Positions 1 through 7,922 of a stretch of 64,000 bases of DNA are shown in pieces. Position 1 is the stretch's first letter. Every line of letters starts with the position of its first letter. Source of the stretch: Cellulomonas sp. RIT-PI-Y (GTDB taxonomy: Bacteria; Actinomycetota; Actinomycetes; Actinomycetales; Cellulomonadaceae); assembly GCF_025642745.1 (NCBI RefSeq), contig NZ_JANZKP010000010.1, forward strand, positions 1-64,000. The letters run 5' to 3'. The notes under the pieces were generated by a model, which saw only the letters and a list, made by a program, of their open reading frames with translations, ran no database searches and had not been told where the DNA came from. The translations under genes were made by a program, and so were the position numbers.

Positions 1-747
1 GTGCGGAGCCCGTGGAGCGGCGAAGGCGGGACCTGGGGCGCGGCTCGGGGCGCTGCGGCGGTGGCGGGCGCGGTCGGGGTGCTCGGCGCTCGCGGCGGTG
101 CCGGTTCCTCGACCCTCGCCGCGCTGCTCGCGCTCACCTGCGCCCGGGCGGGTCTGACCGCGCTGGTGCAGGTGGGGCGGGGTCCGGCGCTGGACGCGGT
201 CCTGGGCACCGAGCACGGCACCGGTCTGCGCTGGCCCGACCTGGCCGAGGCGCGCGGGGTGGTGGATCCGGAGCACCTGGCCGGGGTGCTGCCGCGCTGG
301 CGCCGGTGCCGGGTCCTGTCCCCGGACGACACCCGGCCCGGTCCGATCCCCGGCGGGGTCGAGTCCGATGTGCTCCGGGCGCTGCGGCAGGGGCACGCCA
401 CCGTGGTCGTCGACCTGGACCGGGCCGCGGTCGGCGCGGGCACCTGCCCGGCGCTGGAGCACTGCGACCGGGTGGTGCTCCTCGTGCCCCGGGACATCCC
501 CGCGGTGGCCGGGGCCCGCGTCCTGCTGCCGCGGCTGCCGTCCGGTGTGCGGGTCGGGGTCGTCACCCGGCGGCCGTCCCCGGGCGGACTGGGTGGGCCG
601 GAGATCGCTGCGGCGCTCGACCGGTCGTGGTGGGGCGAGCTGCCCGGCGGACGGGCGGTGGCCCGCGCGGTGGACGCGGGGGTCGGCCCGGTCGCCGGAC
701 CCGTGCTGCGCCGTCGGCTCCGTCGTCTGGCACGGCTGCTCGGATGA
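1..747 (+). CDS. ssd: Ssd/CpaE-like septum-site/Tad ATPase, 5'-partial
   Basis: MinD/CpaE-family ATPase that would localise or energise the Tad pilus machinery at the membrane. A deviant Walker A motif (GARGGAGSST) lies near residues 29-38 and is followed by a Rossmann-like fold with VVVDLD near residue 134. Family members (M. tuberculosis Ssd, Rv3660c) carry about 100 more residues before the P-loop, so the gene very probably begins upstream of the window and the GTG at position 1 may be internal. The stop overlaps the tadA start (ATGA). Position directly ahead of tadA-tadB-tadC supports the assignment. Whether it acts in septum placement or pilus assembly cannot be told from sequence. Confidence 0.8.
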   Translation: MRSPWSGEGGTWGAARGAAAVAGAVGVLGARGGAGSSTLAALLALTCARAGLTALVQVGRGPALDAVLGTEHGTGLRWPDLAEARGVVDPEHLAGVLPRWRRCRVLSPDDTRPGPIPGGVESDVLRALRQGHATVVVDLDRAAVGAGTCPALEHCDRVVLLVPRDIPAVAGARVLLPRLPSGVRVGVVTRRPSPGGLGGPEIAAALDRSWWGELPGGRAVARAVDAGVGPVAGPVLRRRLRRLARLLG

Positions 748-1919
748 GCGCCGACCGGGCGGTGGACGACGCCCTGCTCGCCGCGGTCCGGGACCGGGTG
801 GCGCGCGGGACCGGACCGGTCACCCCCGAGCGGCTCGCCGCCGCGCTGCGGGAGACCGGCGCCGTGGTCGGCAGCGCGGCCGCGGAGCAGGTGGTGGTCG
901 GTCTGCGTGCGGAGCTGCTCGGAGCCGGGCCCTTGCAACCGCTGCTGGACGACCCGGAGGTCACCGATGTCCTGGTCAACGGTCCGCGCGACGTCTGGAT
1001 CGACCGGGCCGGGTCCCTGCAGGCCGTCCCGATCGACCTGGGCGACGCCGCGGCGGTCCGGATGCTCGCCGTGCGACTGGCTGCCACCGGCGGGCAGCGG
1101 CTCGACGACGCACGCCCGACCGTCGACGCCCGGTTGCCGGACGGCACCCGGCTGCACGCCGTGCTGCCGCCGGTCGCCGACGGCTGCACCGCCCTCTCGC
1201 TGCGTGTGGTGCGTCACCGGCCGTTCACCCCCGCGGACCTGGTCGCGTGCGGCACGCTGGCCCCCGGGGTGGACGCCGTGCTCGAGGCCCTGGTCCGGGT
1301 GCGGGCGAACCTGCTGGTCTCCGGTTCCACCGGCACCGGGAAGACCACCGTGCTGTCCACGCTGCTGTCGCTGGCGGACCCGGGTGAGCGGATCGTCTGC
1401 ATCGAGGAATCCGGCGAGCTGGCTCCTCGCCACCCGCACGTGGTCCGGCTCCTGGTCCGCAGGCCCAACGTCGAGGGTGCCGGTGAGATCTCGCTCGCCG
1501 ACCTGGTGCGGGAGTCGTTGCGCATGCGCCCGGACCGCGTGGTGCTCGGCGAGTGTCGCGGCGCGGAGGTGCGTGAGGTGCTCGGTGCGCTCAACACCGG
1601 ACACGACGGCGGCTGCACGACGGTGCACGCGAACGCGGCGCAGGACGTGCCCGCACGGTTGGCGGCGTTGGGGGCGCTGGCCGGGATGACGAGCGAGGCC
1701 CTGGCAACGCAGGCGGTCAGCGCGCTGCACGCGGTCGTTCATCTGCGCCGCGACGGCGGATGCCGACGGGTGACCGAGATCGCGGTCGTCGGTCGGGACC
1801 GGGACACCGGCGACCTGACCGTGGAACCGGCGGTGCTGTCGCCGATCGGCGGGGAGGCGGTCGCCGGGCCGGGCTGGGCGCGGTTGGCGGACCGGATCGG
1901 GTGGGGGCGATGGGGGTGA
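744..1919 (+). CDS. tadA: TadA/CpaF-type secretion ATPase
   Basis: 391-residue type II/IV secretion ATPase that hydrolyses ATP at the cytoplasmic membrane to drive Flp/Tad pilus assembly. Walker A (GSTGTGKTT) is near residues 193-201 and the Walker B region (RVVLGECRG) near 265-273; the conserved GHDGGCTTVHAN stretch follows. The N-terminal domain carries the family signature LLDDPEVTDVLVNGP. The ATG at 744 overlaps the preceding stop, suggesting translational coupling. The frame is open further upstream, but that part is only the shadow of the ssd-like gene. Orthologous to the Rv3659c position in mycobacterial gene order. Confidence 0.93.
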   Translation: MSADRAVDDALLAAVRDRVARGTGPVTPERLAAALRETGAVVGSAAAEQVVVGLRAELLGAGPLQPLLDDPEVTDVLVNGPRDVWIDRAGSLQAVPIDLGDAAAVRMLAVRLAATGGQRLDDARPTVDARLPDGTRLHAVLPPVADGCTALSLRVVRHRPFTPADLVACGTLAPGVDAVLEALVRVRANLLVSGSTGTGKTTVLSTLLSLADPGERIVCIEESGELAPRHPHVVRLLVRRPNVEGAGEISLADLVRESLRMRPDRVVLGECRGAEVREVLGALNTGHDGGCTTVHANAAQDVPARLAALGALAGMTSEALATQAVSALHAVVHLRRDGGCRRVTEIAVVGRDRDTGDLTVEPAVLSPIGGEAVAGPGWARLADRIGWGRWG

Positions 1920-1947
1920 ACGCGGCCGGACGGGCCGGGTGCGGCCG

Positions 1948-2622
1948 ATGAGCACCGTCGCCACCGTGGTGGGCGGCCTGTGCGGGCTCGCCGTGTGGTG
2001 CGGGTCCGCCCGGACAGGTCGGGGTCCGGCGTGCGGCACGCCCGGGGCGGTGCGCGGTCCACGGGGACGGGACCGCCCCCGGCCGACCGGCGATCTGGTG
2101 CGGCTCCTGGCCCGGGTCGGTGCCGGGCTCCGTGCCGGGGCCTCCCCACCCGAGGCCTGGGCGACCGTGCTCGGCCGGCGGGTCGACGCATACGGCGTGC
2201 CGACGGTCGAGGCCGTGCTGGACGCGGTGCGGTGCTCCGCGGACGCCGACCCGGTCGCCGCCCGGCACGCCGCCCACGTGATCGCGGCCTGCCGGGTCGC
2301 GACGGAACTGGGCGCGCCGCTCGCCCCGGTGCTGGAAAAGGCGGTCCGCACAGTCGAGGACGAACACCGGGCCGAGGCCGAGACCGAGGCGGCGCTGGCC
2401 GGACCGCGCCAGACCGTGCGTCTGCTGACCTGGCTCCCGGCCGGGGGCGTGCTGCTCGGTGCCGTGGTGGGGGCCTCGCCGGTGACCGTGCTGCTCGACG
2501 GCGGAGTCGGCACGTCCTGCCTCGTGCTCGGCCTGGTCGCCGCCCTGACCGGGCGCGCCTGGATCCGGCGACTGGTCGGGCGGACCCGGGCCGCGGGGGC
2601 GCCGTTCCCCGAGCGGGACTGA
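1948..2622 (+). CDS. tadB: TadB-like pilus inner-membrane platform protein
   Basis: About 224-residue type II secretion F-domain protein, expected to form the inner-membrane platform of the Tad pilus together with TadC. An N-terminal hydrophobic segment (VATVVGGLCGLAVWCG) is followed by a soluble helical domain (LVRLLARVGAGLRAGA) and two C-terminal hydrophobic segments near residues 160-205. ATG at 1948 was chosen over an in-frame GTG at 1939; neither has a strong ribosome-binding site. It is shorter than proteobacterial TadB, as is usual for actinobacterial versions. Confidence 0.8.
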   Translation: MSTVATVVGGLCGLAVWCGSARTGRGPACGTPGAVRGPRGRDRPRPTGDLVRLLARVGAGLRAGASPPEAWATVLGRRVDAYGVPTVEAVLDAVRCSADADPVAARHAAHVIAACRVATELGAPLAPVLEKAVRTVEDEHRAEAETEAALAGPRQTVRLLTWLPAGGVLLGAVVGASPVTVLLDGGVGTSCLVLGLVAALTGRAWIRRLVGRTRAAGAPFPERD

Positions 2623-2633
2623 CGGGGGTCCCG

Positions 2634-3251
2634 GTGATCGCGGCCGCCGTGCTGCTGGCAGTGCTCCTGGCTCTGCCGCGGCCGGACCGGTCACGGCTGT
2701 CGGTCGCCCCAGCGCCCAGGGGCGTGCCGGTGACCGATCCCGCGCTGGTGCTCGACCTGATCGCCACCGCCGTGGAGTCCGGCGCCGACCTGCCGCGCGC
2801 CCTGTCGACGGTGGGCCGGGCGATCGACGGTGGCGCCCGCCGGGACCCCGACGGTGACACCCGCTGGGCGGTCGACCGCGACACCCGCCGGACCACCGAC
2901 CGCGACACCCGCCGGGCAGCCGACGGCGATGCCGGTGCGGTGCTGTGCCGGGTCGCGACCGCGCTCCTGGTCGGCTCGGACTGGACGACCGCCTGGGAGG
3001 GCGCGCCGACCGTTGTCCTGCCGGTCCGGGACGCGCTCGGCCCGGCCTGGACGGCAGGGGTCTCGGCGGTCCCGGCACTGCGCTCCGCGGCGGTGGAGGA
3101 ACGGCGACGGCGACGCCGGCTGGCCCAGGAGGCGTGCGCACGCCTGGCGGTGCGCCTCGTGCTGCCGCTCGGGCTGTGCTTCCTGCCTGCCTTCGTGCTG
3201 ATCGGTGTGGTGCCGGTGCTGATCTCGTTCGCCGGGCGGCTGGGCTGGTGA
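2634..3251 (+). CDS. tadC: TadC-like pilus platform protein with internal tandem repeat
   Basis: 205-residue membrane protein, predicted partner of TadB. It has an N-terminal hydrophobic segment (VIAAAVLLAVLLALP), a DLIATAVESGADLPRAL helical motif typical of the F-domain, and a C-terminal hydrophobic hairpin (VLPLGLCFLPAFVLIGVVPV). GTG at 2634 is preceded by a G-rich Shine-Dalgarno-like run about 6 bp upstream. Residues ~67-98 are a four-unit, 24-bp in-frame tandem repeat encoding DTRR-type octapeptides, absent from the general family description and probably a disordered loop. Confidence 0.78.
   Translation: MIAAAVLLAVLLALPRPDRSRLSVAPAPRGVPVTDPALVLDLIATAVESGADLPRALSTVGRAIDGGARRDPDGDTRWAVDRDTRRTTDRDTRRAADGDAGAVLCRVATALLVGSDWTTAWEGAPTVVLPVRDALGPAWTAGVSAVPALRSAAVEERRRRRRLAQEACARLAVRLVLPLGLCFLPAFVLIGVVPVLISFAGRLGW
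2832..2927 (+). repeat. four-unit 24-bp tandem repeat inside tadC
   Basis: Units start at 2832, 2856, 2880 and 2904. The last three begin GACACCCGC and each unit is exactly 24 bp, so the reading frame is kept and an Arg/Asp-rich octapeptide is repeated in the TadC-like protein. Confidence 0.8.
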
Positions 3252-3395
3252 CCGCGTCGGACGTGCCGTCGTCTGTCCACAGCCGAGGGACCGGCCCGGT
3301 GGTCCACAGGAACTCCCGCCGGCCCTGGAGCACCGCACGGGACGAGGCGCAGGGTCGTCCTGACCGGCAGGGAGCCGGACCAAGGAGAGGGAGCG

Positions 3396-3698
3396 ATGGA
3401 CAGCGAATCGCAGCAGGCACGGGTGACTCCGGGACAGGTGACCGAGCCGACGGAGACGGAGGGACGACCTCTCGCCACGGTGATCGCCCTGCGGGACCCG
3501 GCACGTGCCGACCGTCGGCACGCACGGCGTCGACGTCGGTGGCGGACCGGGACGGCCGACGCGGGCATGGCGACCGCGGAGTACGCCGTGGTGCTGTTGG
3601 CCGCGGTGGGCTTCGCCGGGCTGCTGATCGTCATCCTGACCTCGGGTGAGGTGCGGGAGATGCTCACCGGACTCGTCCGTGACGCCCTCTCGGTGTGA
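3396..3698 (+). CDS. DUF4244 family Flp pilin-like protein
   Basis: 100-residue protein matching the actinobacterial DUF4244 family found between tadC and tadE-like genes (Rv3656c position). Residues 1-55 are polar and basic. The segment GMATAEYAVVLLAAVGFAGLL is a class III prepilin-like motif, with a small residue before a hydrophobic helix and Glu five residues into the mature part, followed by a single transmembrane helix. It is the likely pilus subunit. ATG at 3396 has a strong AAGGAGAGGGAG ribosome-binding site. No prepilin peptidase gene is visible in the window. Confidence 0.85.
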   Translation: MDSESQQARVTPGQVTEPTETEGRPLATVIALRDPARADRRHARRRRRWRTGTADAGMATAEYAVVLLAAVGFAGLLIVILTSGEVREMLTGLVRDALSV

Positions 3699-4038
3699 GC
3701 CCGCGCGGGACCGTGGGGCGGTGACCGCCGAGTTCGCGGTGCTGCTCCCGGTGGTGACGCTGATGATCGCCGGTGTGCTGGCGATCGGCTCCAGCGCGGT
3801 CGCCCAGATGCGGTGCGCCGACGCGGCGCGGGCCGGTGCGCGCAGTGCCGCGCTGGGCGAGCCGGACAGTGTGGTCGCCGAGGTCGCTGAACGGGTCGGC
3901 GGCGGGCAGGTGCGGGTGGGCGTGCAGCGGTCGCTCGAGTGGGTCCGGGTCGAGGTGCACCAGGAGCTGGGGCCGCGGGTTCCGGTGCTCGGGGCGATCA
4001 CGGTACGGGCGGAGGCGACGGCATGGGTGGAGCCGTGA
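3679..4038 (+). CDS. TadE-like pilus assembly protein
   Basis: About 119 residues with the TadE signature GAVTAEFAVLLPVVTLMIAGV, an N-terminal prepilin-like transmembrane helix followed by MRCADAARAGAR, and a small extracytoplasmic domain. Probably a minor pilin or pseudopilin. GTG at 3679 overlaps the end of the DUF4244 gene by 20 bp and leaves a short basic N-terminus as in relatives; GTG at 3721 is the alternative. It corresponds to the Rv3655c position. Confidence 0.8.
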   Translation: MTPSRCEPARDRGAVTAEFAVLLPVVTLMIAGVLAIGSSAVAQMRCADAARAGARSAALGEPDSVVAEVAERVGGGQVRVGVQRSLEWVRVEVHQELGPRVPVLGAITVRAEATAWVEP

Positions 4039-4051
4039 GCGGGGGACGGAG

Positions 4052-4495
4052 GTGACGGAGCCCGGGCACGCGTCGCGGACCTTCGCGTCGTCGGACCGAG
4101 GTGCGACGCCGGCCAGGGGTGCGACGTCCGACCGGGGCGCGTCGTCGGACCGGGGCGCGTCGTCGGACCGGGGCGCGGCGTCGGTCCTGGTGATCGCGAT
4201 CCTCGGTCTGGTGGTCCTGCTGGCCGGGTGGCTGCTCCTGCTCGCACAAGCGCAGTCGGCGCGCGGGGTGGCGCAGACCGCCGCCGACCTGGGTGCTCTC
4301 GCGGGGGCGACCGCGATGCGCTCCGCGGGCGACGGGTGCGCGGTGGCTCGGGAGACCGTGCGCCGGAACGGTGCCGAGCCGGAGAGCTGCGAGCTGCTGG
4401 GCGGTGGGGTGCTCCGGGTGCGGAGCGCGGTCCCCACCGTCCTCGGCGCCGCGTCGGCGGCGGCACGGGCGGGTCCCGCGAGCGCCCGGGGGTGA
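4052..4495 (+). CDS. TadG/Rv3654c-like pilus locus membrane protein
   Basis: About 147 residues. A polar N-terminus is followed by a GAASVLVIAILGLVVLLAGW transmembrane segment and the motif AQSARGVAQTAADLGALAGA, typical of the Flp-locus TadE/G-like family encoded last in the actinobacterial operon. The N-terminal 45 residues contain five 18-bp repeats (SSDRGA-type hexapeptides). Start is uncertain: GTG at 4052 has GGAG immediately upstream, closer than ideal. Last gene of the Tad operon, convergent with the helicase gene. Confidence 0.72.
   Translation: MTEPGHASRTFASSDRGATPARGATSDRGASSDRGASSDRGAASVLVIAILGLVVLLAGWLLLLAQAQSARGVAQTAADLGALAGATAMRSAGDGCAVARETVRRNGAEPESCELLGGGVLRVRSAVPTVLGAASAAARAGPASARG
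4085..4174 (+). repeat. five-unit 18-bp in-frame tandem repeat in tadG-like gene
   Basis: Five consecutive 18-bp units begin at 4085, 4103, 4121, 4139 and 4157. Units 4 and 5 are identical (GCGTCGTCGGACCGGGGC). They encode A-S/T-S/P-D/A-R-G hexapeptides in the cytoplasmic N-terminus. Confidence 0.85.
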
Positions 4496-4570
4496 GCGGC
4501 CACCGGGTGAGCGGCCACTGGGGTGAGCGGCTACCGGGGTGAGCGGCCACTCGGGTGGGCGGCCACCGGG
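4491..4570. repeat. 16-17 bp minisatellite between convergent genes
   Basis: About five head-to-tail copies of GGTGAGCGGCCACCGG with single-base differences fill the space between the end of the Tad operon and the helicase gene. The first copy overlaps the stop codon of the tadG-like gene. Confidence 0.85.
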
Positions 4571-4584
4571 AACCCCCACCCCGG

Positions 4585-7200
4585 TCAGGTGTGCGACAGC
4601 ACCGCGTCCAGCAGCCGGACCGCGGCCGCCTTCTCCAGCGGGTTGTTGCCGTTACCGCACTTCGGCGACTGCACGCAGGCGGGGCAGCCGGTCCGGCACG
4701 GGCAGGTCTTGACGGCGTCCCGGGTGGCGCGCAGCCAGGTCGCGCCCAGGTCGAACCCGCGCTCGGCGAATCCCGCGCCGCCGGGGTAGGCGTCGTGCAC
4801 GAAGACCGTCGCCGTCCCGGTGTCGGCGTGCATCGCGGTGGAGACCCCGCCCAGGTCCCACCGATCACAGGTCGCGAGCAACGGGAGGAGACCGATCGAG
4901 GCGTGCTCCGCGGCGTGCAGGGCGCCGGGGGCGAGCTCCTGGGTGACGCCCGCCTGGTCCAGGACCTCCGCGGGCGCGGTCCACCAGACCGCGGTGGTGC
5001 GCAAGGTCCGTGCGGGGAGCTCCAGGGTCTGCGATCCGAGGATCTGCAGGTCCGGGATCCGCTTGCGCTGGTAGCTCATCACCTGGCTGGTCACGTCCAC
5101 CACACCGAATCCCCAGGTGATCGGGCCCCAGTGCTGCTCCTGGAGCGTCTCCTGGATCTCGACGGTGGTCAGCCAGCGCGACCAGGTGCCGTAGTCGACG
5201 TCCCGGCGCTCGGCGAGGGCGATGCCGTCCGTCAGGTTCAGCTCGGACACCACGTAGCTCGCGCCCTGGTGCACGTAGACCGCGCCGTCGTGCACGGTGG
5301 AGTCGGCGGATGCCGCGTCGACGGTGCCGAGCAGGCGCCCGGTGGCCGACTCGACCACCCGGACCGGATCGCCGCCGGTGCCGCGCAGGTCGGTGAGCCG
5401 GGTGGCCGACTCCGGGTGCGTCCAGTACCAGCCGGACGGTCGGCGCCGCAGCGCGCCCTGCGCGACCAGCACGTCCAGCAGCTCACGGGTGTGCGGTCCG
5501 AACAGGTCCAGTTCCTCGGCCCGCAGCGGGGTCTCGGCGGCAGCGGCGCACAGGTGCGGCGCGAGCACGTACGGGTTCCCGGGATCGAAGACGGTGGCCT
5601 CGACCGGTGCGTCCAGCACCGCCTCTGGGTGGTGCACGACGTAGGTGTCCAGCGGGTCCTCGCGGGCGACCAGGATCACCAGGCCGTCGGTGCCCGCCCG
5701 TCCGGCCCGCCCGGCCTGCTGCCACAGCGACACCCGGGTGCCGGGCCAGCCCGCGATCACCACGGCGTCCAGTCCGGAGATGTCCACCCCGAGCTCCAGC
5801 GCGTTGGTGGTGGCCAGCGCACGCAACCGGCCGGTGCGGATCGCCTCCTCCAGCTCCCGCCGCTCCTCGGGCAGGTACCCGCCGCGGTACGCCGCGACCG
5901 CCCCGGCGAGGTCGGGGTGCACCGGATGCAGCCGTTCGCGGGTCACGGTCGCCACCGACTCCGCGGCCCGGCGCGAACGGGTGAAGGCCAGCGTCCGCGC
6001 ACCGGCGGCGGTGAGGTCGGCCAGCAGTTCGGCGGTCTCCGCGGTCGCGGAGCGGCGCGGACGGTCGGCATCCTCGGCGATCACGTCCTCCCCGGTGCCG
6101 ACCGGGCCGTGGCCCTCGCCGGGAACGGGGTCGGGCGTGCCCGTGGCGGCCCCGGTGCGGCCGTGCACGTCGCCCTCGGCCTCGTCGGCACCAGCAGCAC
6201 CGGCATCCGCGACCTCGGTCGTGCCGTCGCGGCCCGGCGGACCGTCGGCGCCCGCACCGTCCCCCACCCGGTCCACGTCCACCGGCACCCCGGACAGCGG
6301 CAGCGCCCAGGGGTCCTCCTCCGGGAGCAGCTCCGACCACGGCCCGGTCACCCCGGGCAGTTCCGGCGGCTGCCACAGCGCGATCGTCTTGCGCCCCGCG
6401 GGTGAGGCGTCGACGTGCACCGAGTGAACTTGGTCCGGGTCCACCCCGATCAGCCGTCCGGCGCTTGCGGCCGGGTCGGCGGTGGTGGCCGACGCCAGCA
6501 GGAACACCGGGTCCGCGCCGTACAGCCCGGCCAGCCGCCGCAGTCGCCGCAGCACCGCCGCGACGTGCGCCCCGAACACCCCGCGGAAGGCATGGCACTC
6601 GTCCAGCACCACGTAGCGCAGGGATCCGAGCAGCCGTGACCAGCGCCGGTGCTGGGGGAGCAGGGCGAAGTGCAGGAAGTCCGGGTTGGTCAGCACCACG
6701 TCGCCGTGATCGGCGATCCACCGGCGTTCCTCTCGGCCGGTGTCCCCGTCGCAGGTGGAGACCCGCAGGTCCCGGATGCGGCCCGCGGTCAGCAGGCGGT
6801 CGACCGCGCTGAGCTGGTCGGCGGCGAGCGCCTTGGTCGGGCACAGGTACAGCACCGATCCGCGCCGGGTCACGGTCTCGATCCGGCCCCGGTCGGCGGC
6901 GGGCACCTCCCTCGTCGCGCGCACCGAGGTCAGTGCGGGCAGCCAGAACGCCAGGGATTTGCCCGACCCGGTCGACGTGGACAGGACGGTGTGCCGACCG
7001 GACCACGCGGCGTCGGCGGCCTCCGCCTGGTGCTGCCAGGGCTGATCGACCCCGAGCACCTGGTACCCGGCCACCAGAGCGGGGTCGGCCCACTCGGGCC
7101 AGGGCGCGGTGCGACCGGCACGCTGCGGGAGCTCCCGGAGGTGGGTCAGCCGACCGTCGCGTCGGCCGTCGGCCAGCAGCCGGTCCAGGAGTGAGTCCAC
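4585..7200 (-). CDS. DEAD/DEAH-box helicase, MrfA/YprA-like (DUF1998)
   Basis: 871-residue superfamily 2 helicase. Q-like motif WQHQAEA is near residue 55, Walker A STGSGKS near 76-82, motif II DECH at 200-203, motif III SAT near 237, and the motif VI-like QQAGRAGRAG lies in the second RecA domain. Between the domains, residues ~306-382 are an acidic Gly/Ala-rich, probably disordered insert. The C-terminal DUF1998 region ends in a cysteine cluster (C833, C835, C839, C842, C848; CPCRTGCPACVQSPKC), the metal-binding feature of Bacillus MrfA, which acts in repair of mitomycin adducts. A DNA-repair role is inferred from the family. Its position beside the Tad locus matches Rv3649. The start is a GTG. 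Confidence 0.88.
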   Translation of the reverse strand: MDSLLDRLLADGRRDGRLTHLRELPQRAGRTAPWPEWADPALVAGYQVLGVDQPWQHQAEAADAAWSGRHTVLSTSTGSGKSLAFWLPALTSVRATREVPAADRGRIETVTRRGSVLYLCPTKALAADQLSAVDRLLTAGRIRDLRVSTCDGDTGREERRWIADHGDVVLTNPDFLHFALLPQHRRWSRLLGSLRYVVLDECHAFRGVFGAHVAAVLRRLRRLAGLYGADPVFLLASATTADPAASAGRLIGVDPDQVHSVHVDASPAGRKTIALWQPPELPGVTGPWSELLPEEDPWALPLSGVPVDVDRVGDGAGADGPPGRDGTTEVADAGAAGADEAEGDVHGRTGAATGTPDPVPGEGHGPVGTGEDVIAEDADRPRRSATAETAELLADLTAAGARTLAFTRSRRAAESVATVTRERLHPVHPDLAGAVAAYRGGYLPEERRELEEAIRTGRLRALATTNALELGVDISGLDAVVIAGWPGTRVSLWQQAGRAGRAGTDGLVILVAREDPLDTYVVHHPEAVLDAPVEATVFDPGNPYVLAPHLCAAAAETPLRAEELDLFGPHTRELLDVLVAQGALRRRPSGWYWTHPESATRLTDLRGTGGDPVRVVESATGRLLGTVDAASADSTVHDGAVYVHQGASYVVSELNLTDGIALAERRDVDYGTWSRWLTTVEIQETLQEQHWGPITWGFGVVDVTSQVMSYQRKRIPDLQILGSQTLELPARTLRTTAVWWTAPAEVLDQAGVTQELAPGALHAAEHASIGLLPLLATCDRWDLGGVSTAMHADTGTATVFVHDAYPGGAGFAERGFDLGATWLRATRDAVKTCPCRTGCPACVQSPKCGNGNNPLEKAAAVRLLDAVLSHT

Positions 7201-7270
7201 GGCACCATCCTCGCCCCTGCGTCATGACCTGGTGCCGGCGCGCTCGGGGACCGGCGTGCCCGAGGACCGT

Positions 7271-7289
7271 CGCTACCGCCTGGGTAGCG
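7271..7289. promoter_or_regulatory. inverted repeat in divergent intergenic region
   Basis: A perfect 7-bp inverted repeat (CGCTACC / GGTAGCG, 5-bp spacer) lies between the divergently transcribed helicase and STAS genes. It could be an operator or a small hairpin; the cognate protein is unknown. Confidence 0.3.
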
Positions 7290-7418
7290 TGCCGCCGGCA
7301 CCCGCGACGACCGACCCACGACCGGGTGCCGCAGCAGGCACGAGGAGGGGGCGAATCACCGCAGACTGCGCCCCCACTCGTCTGTTTGAATGCTCTCAGC
7401 AGGGAGGGGAGTGCATTC

Positions 7419-7772
7419 GTGGACGTCACTGTGTCGAGCACCACCGTGAACGGCCGGACGGTCGTCGACGTCACCGGGGAGGTGGACGTCTACACCGCCC
7501 CGGCCCTGCGCGAGCGGCTGACCGCACTGGTCGAGTCCGGTCGGACCGACCTGGTGGTCGACCTGACCGCGGTCCGGTTCATGGACTCCACCGGCCTCGG
7601 ACTGCTGGTCGGCGTCCTGAAGCGCATTCGCGGGCTGGACGGCCAGCTACAGCTCGTGATCGACGCCGAGCGGCTGTTGAAGGTCTTCCGGATCACCTCA
7701 CTGGACCAGGTCTTCACGATCCGGGAGACCCGGGAGGAGGCCCTGGGCGCGCCCGGGACCGCGGAGGACTGA
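7419..7772 (+). CDS. STAS-domain anti-sigma factor antagonist
   Basis: 117-residue SpoIIAA/RsbV-like protein. The STAS fold is covered end to end, and the phosphorylatable serine sits in FMDSTGLGLL near residues 54-63. In this family the unphosphorylated form sequesters an anti-sigma kinase and frees an alternative sigma factor. GTG at 7419 is preceded by AGGGAGGGG about 8 bp upstream. No partner kinase or sigma factor is encoded next to it, so its target is unknown. Confidence 0.9.
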   Translation: MDVTVSSTTVNGRTVVDVTGEVDVYTAPALRERLTALVESGRTDLVVDLTAVRFMDSTGLGLLVGVLKRIRGLDGQLQLVIDAERLLKVFRITSLDQVFTIRETREEALGAPGTAED

Positions 7773-7922
7773 GCCGGTTCAGCTCGTCGGGACGAACGGG
7801 CCGCCGGAAACGTCGGGCGGCCGCGTGGAGGTCGTACAGTGCTGCTCTGCTCGGCAACGGGGCCGGGCTCGATCCGCCGCGGCCTGCGCCACCCGGTGCT
7901 CCCCGTGGTGCGAGGGGGAACG

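Noticed and set aside
1717-4868. Three long overlapping minus-strand frames across the Tad locus
   Set aside because: Pro/Arg/Ala/Ser-rich translations without motifs, opposite clear Tad genes.
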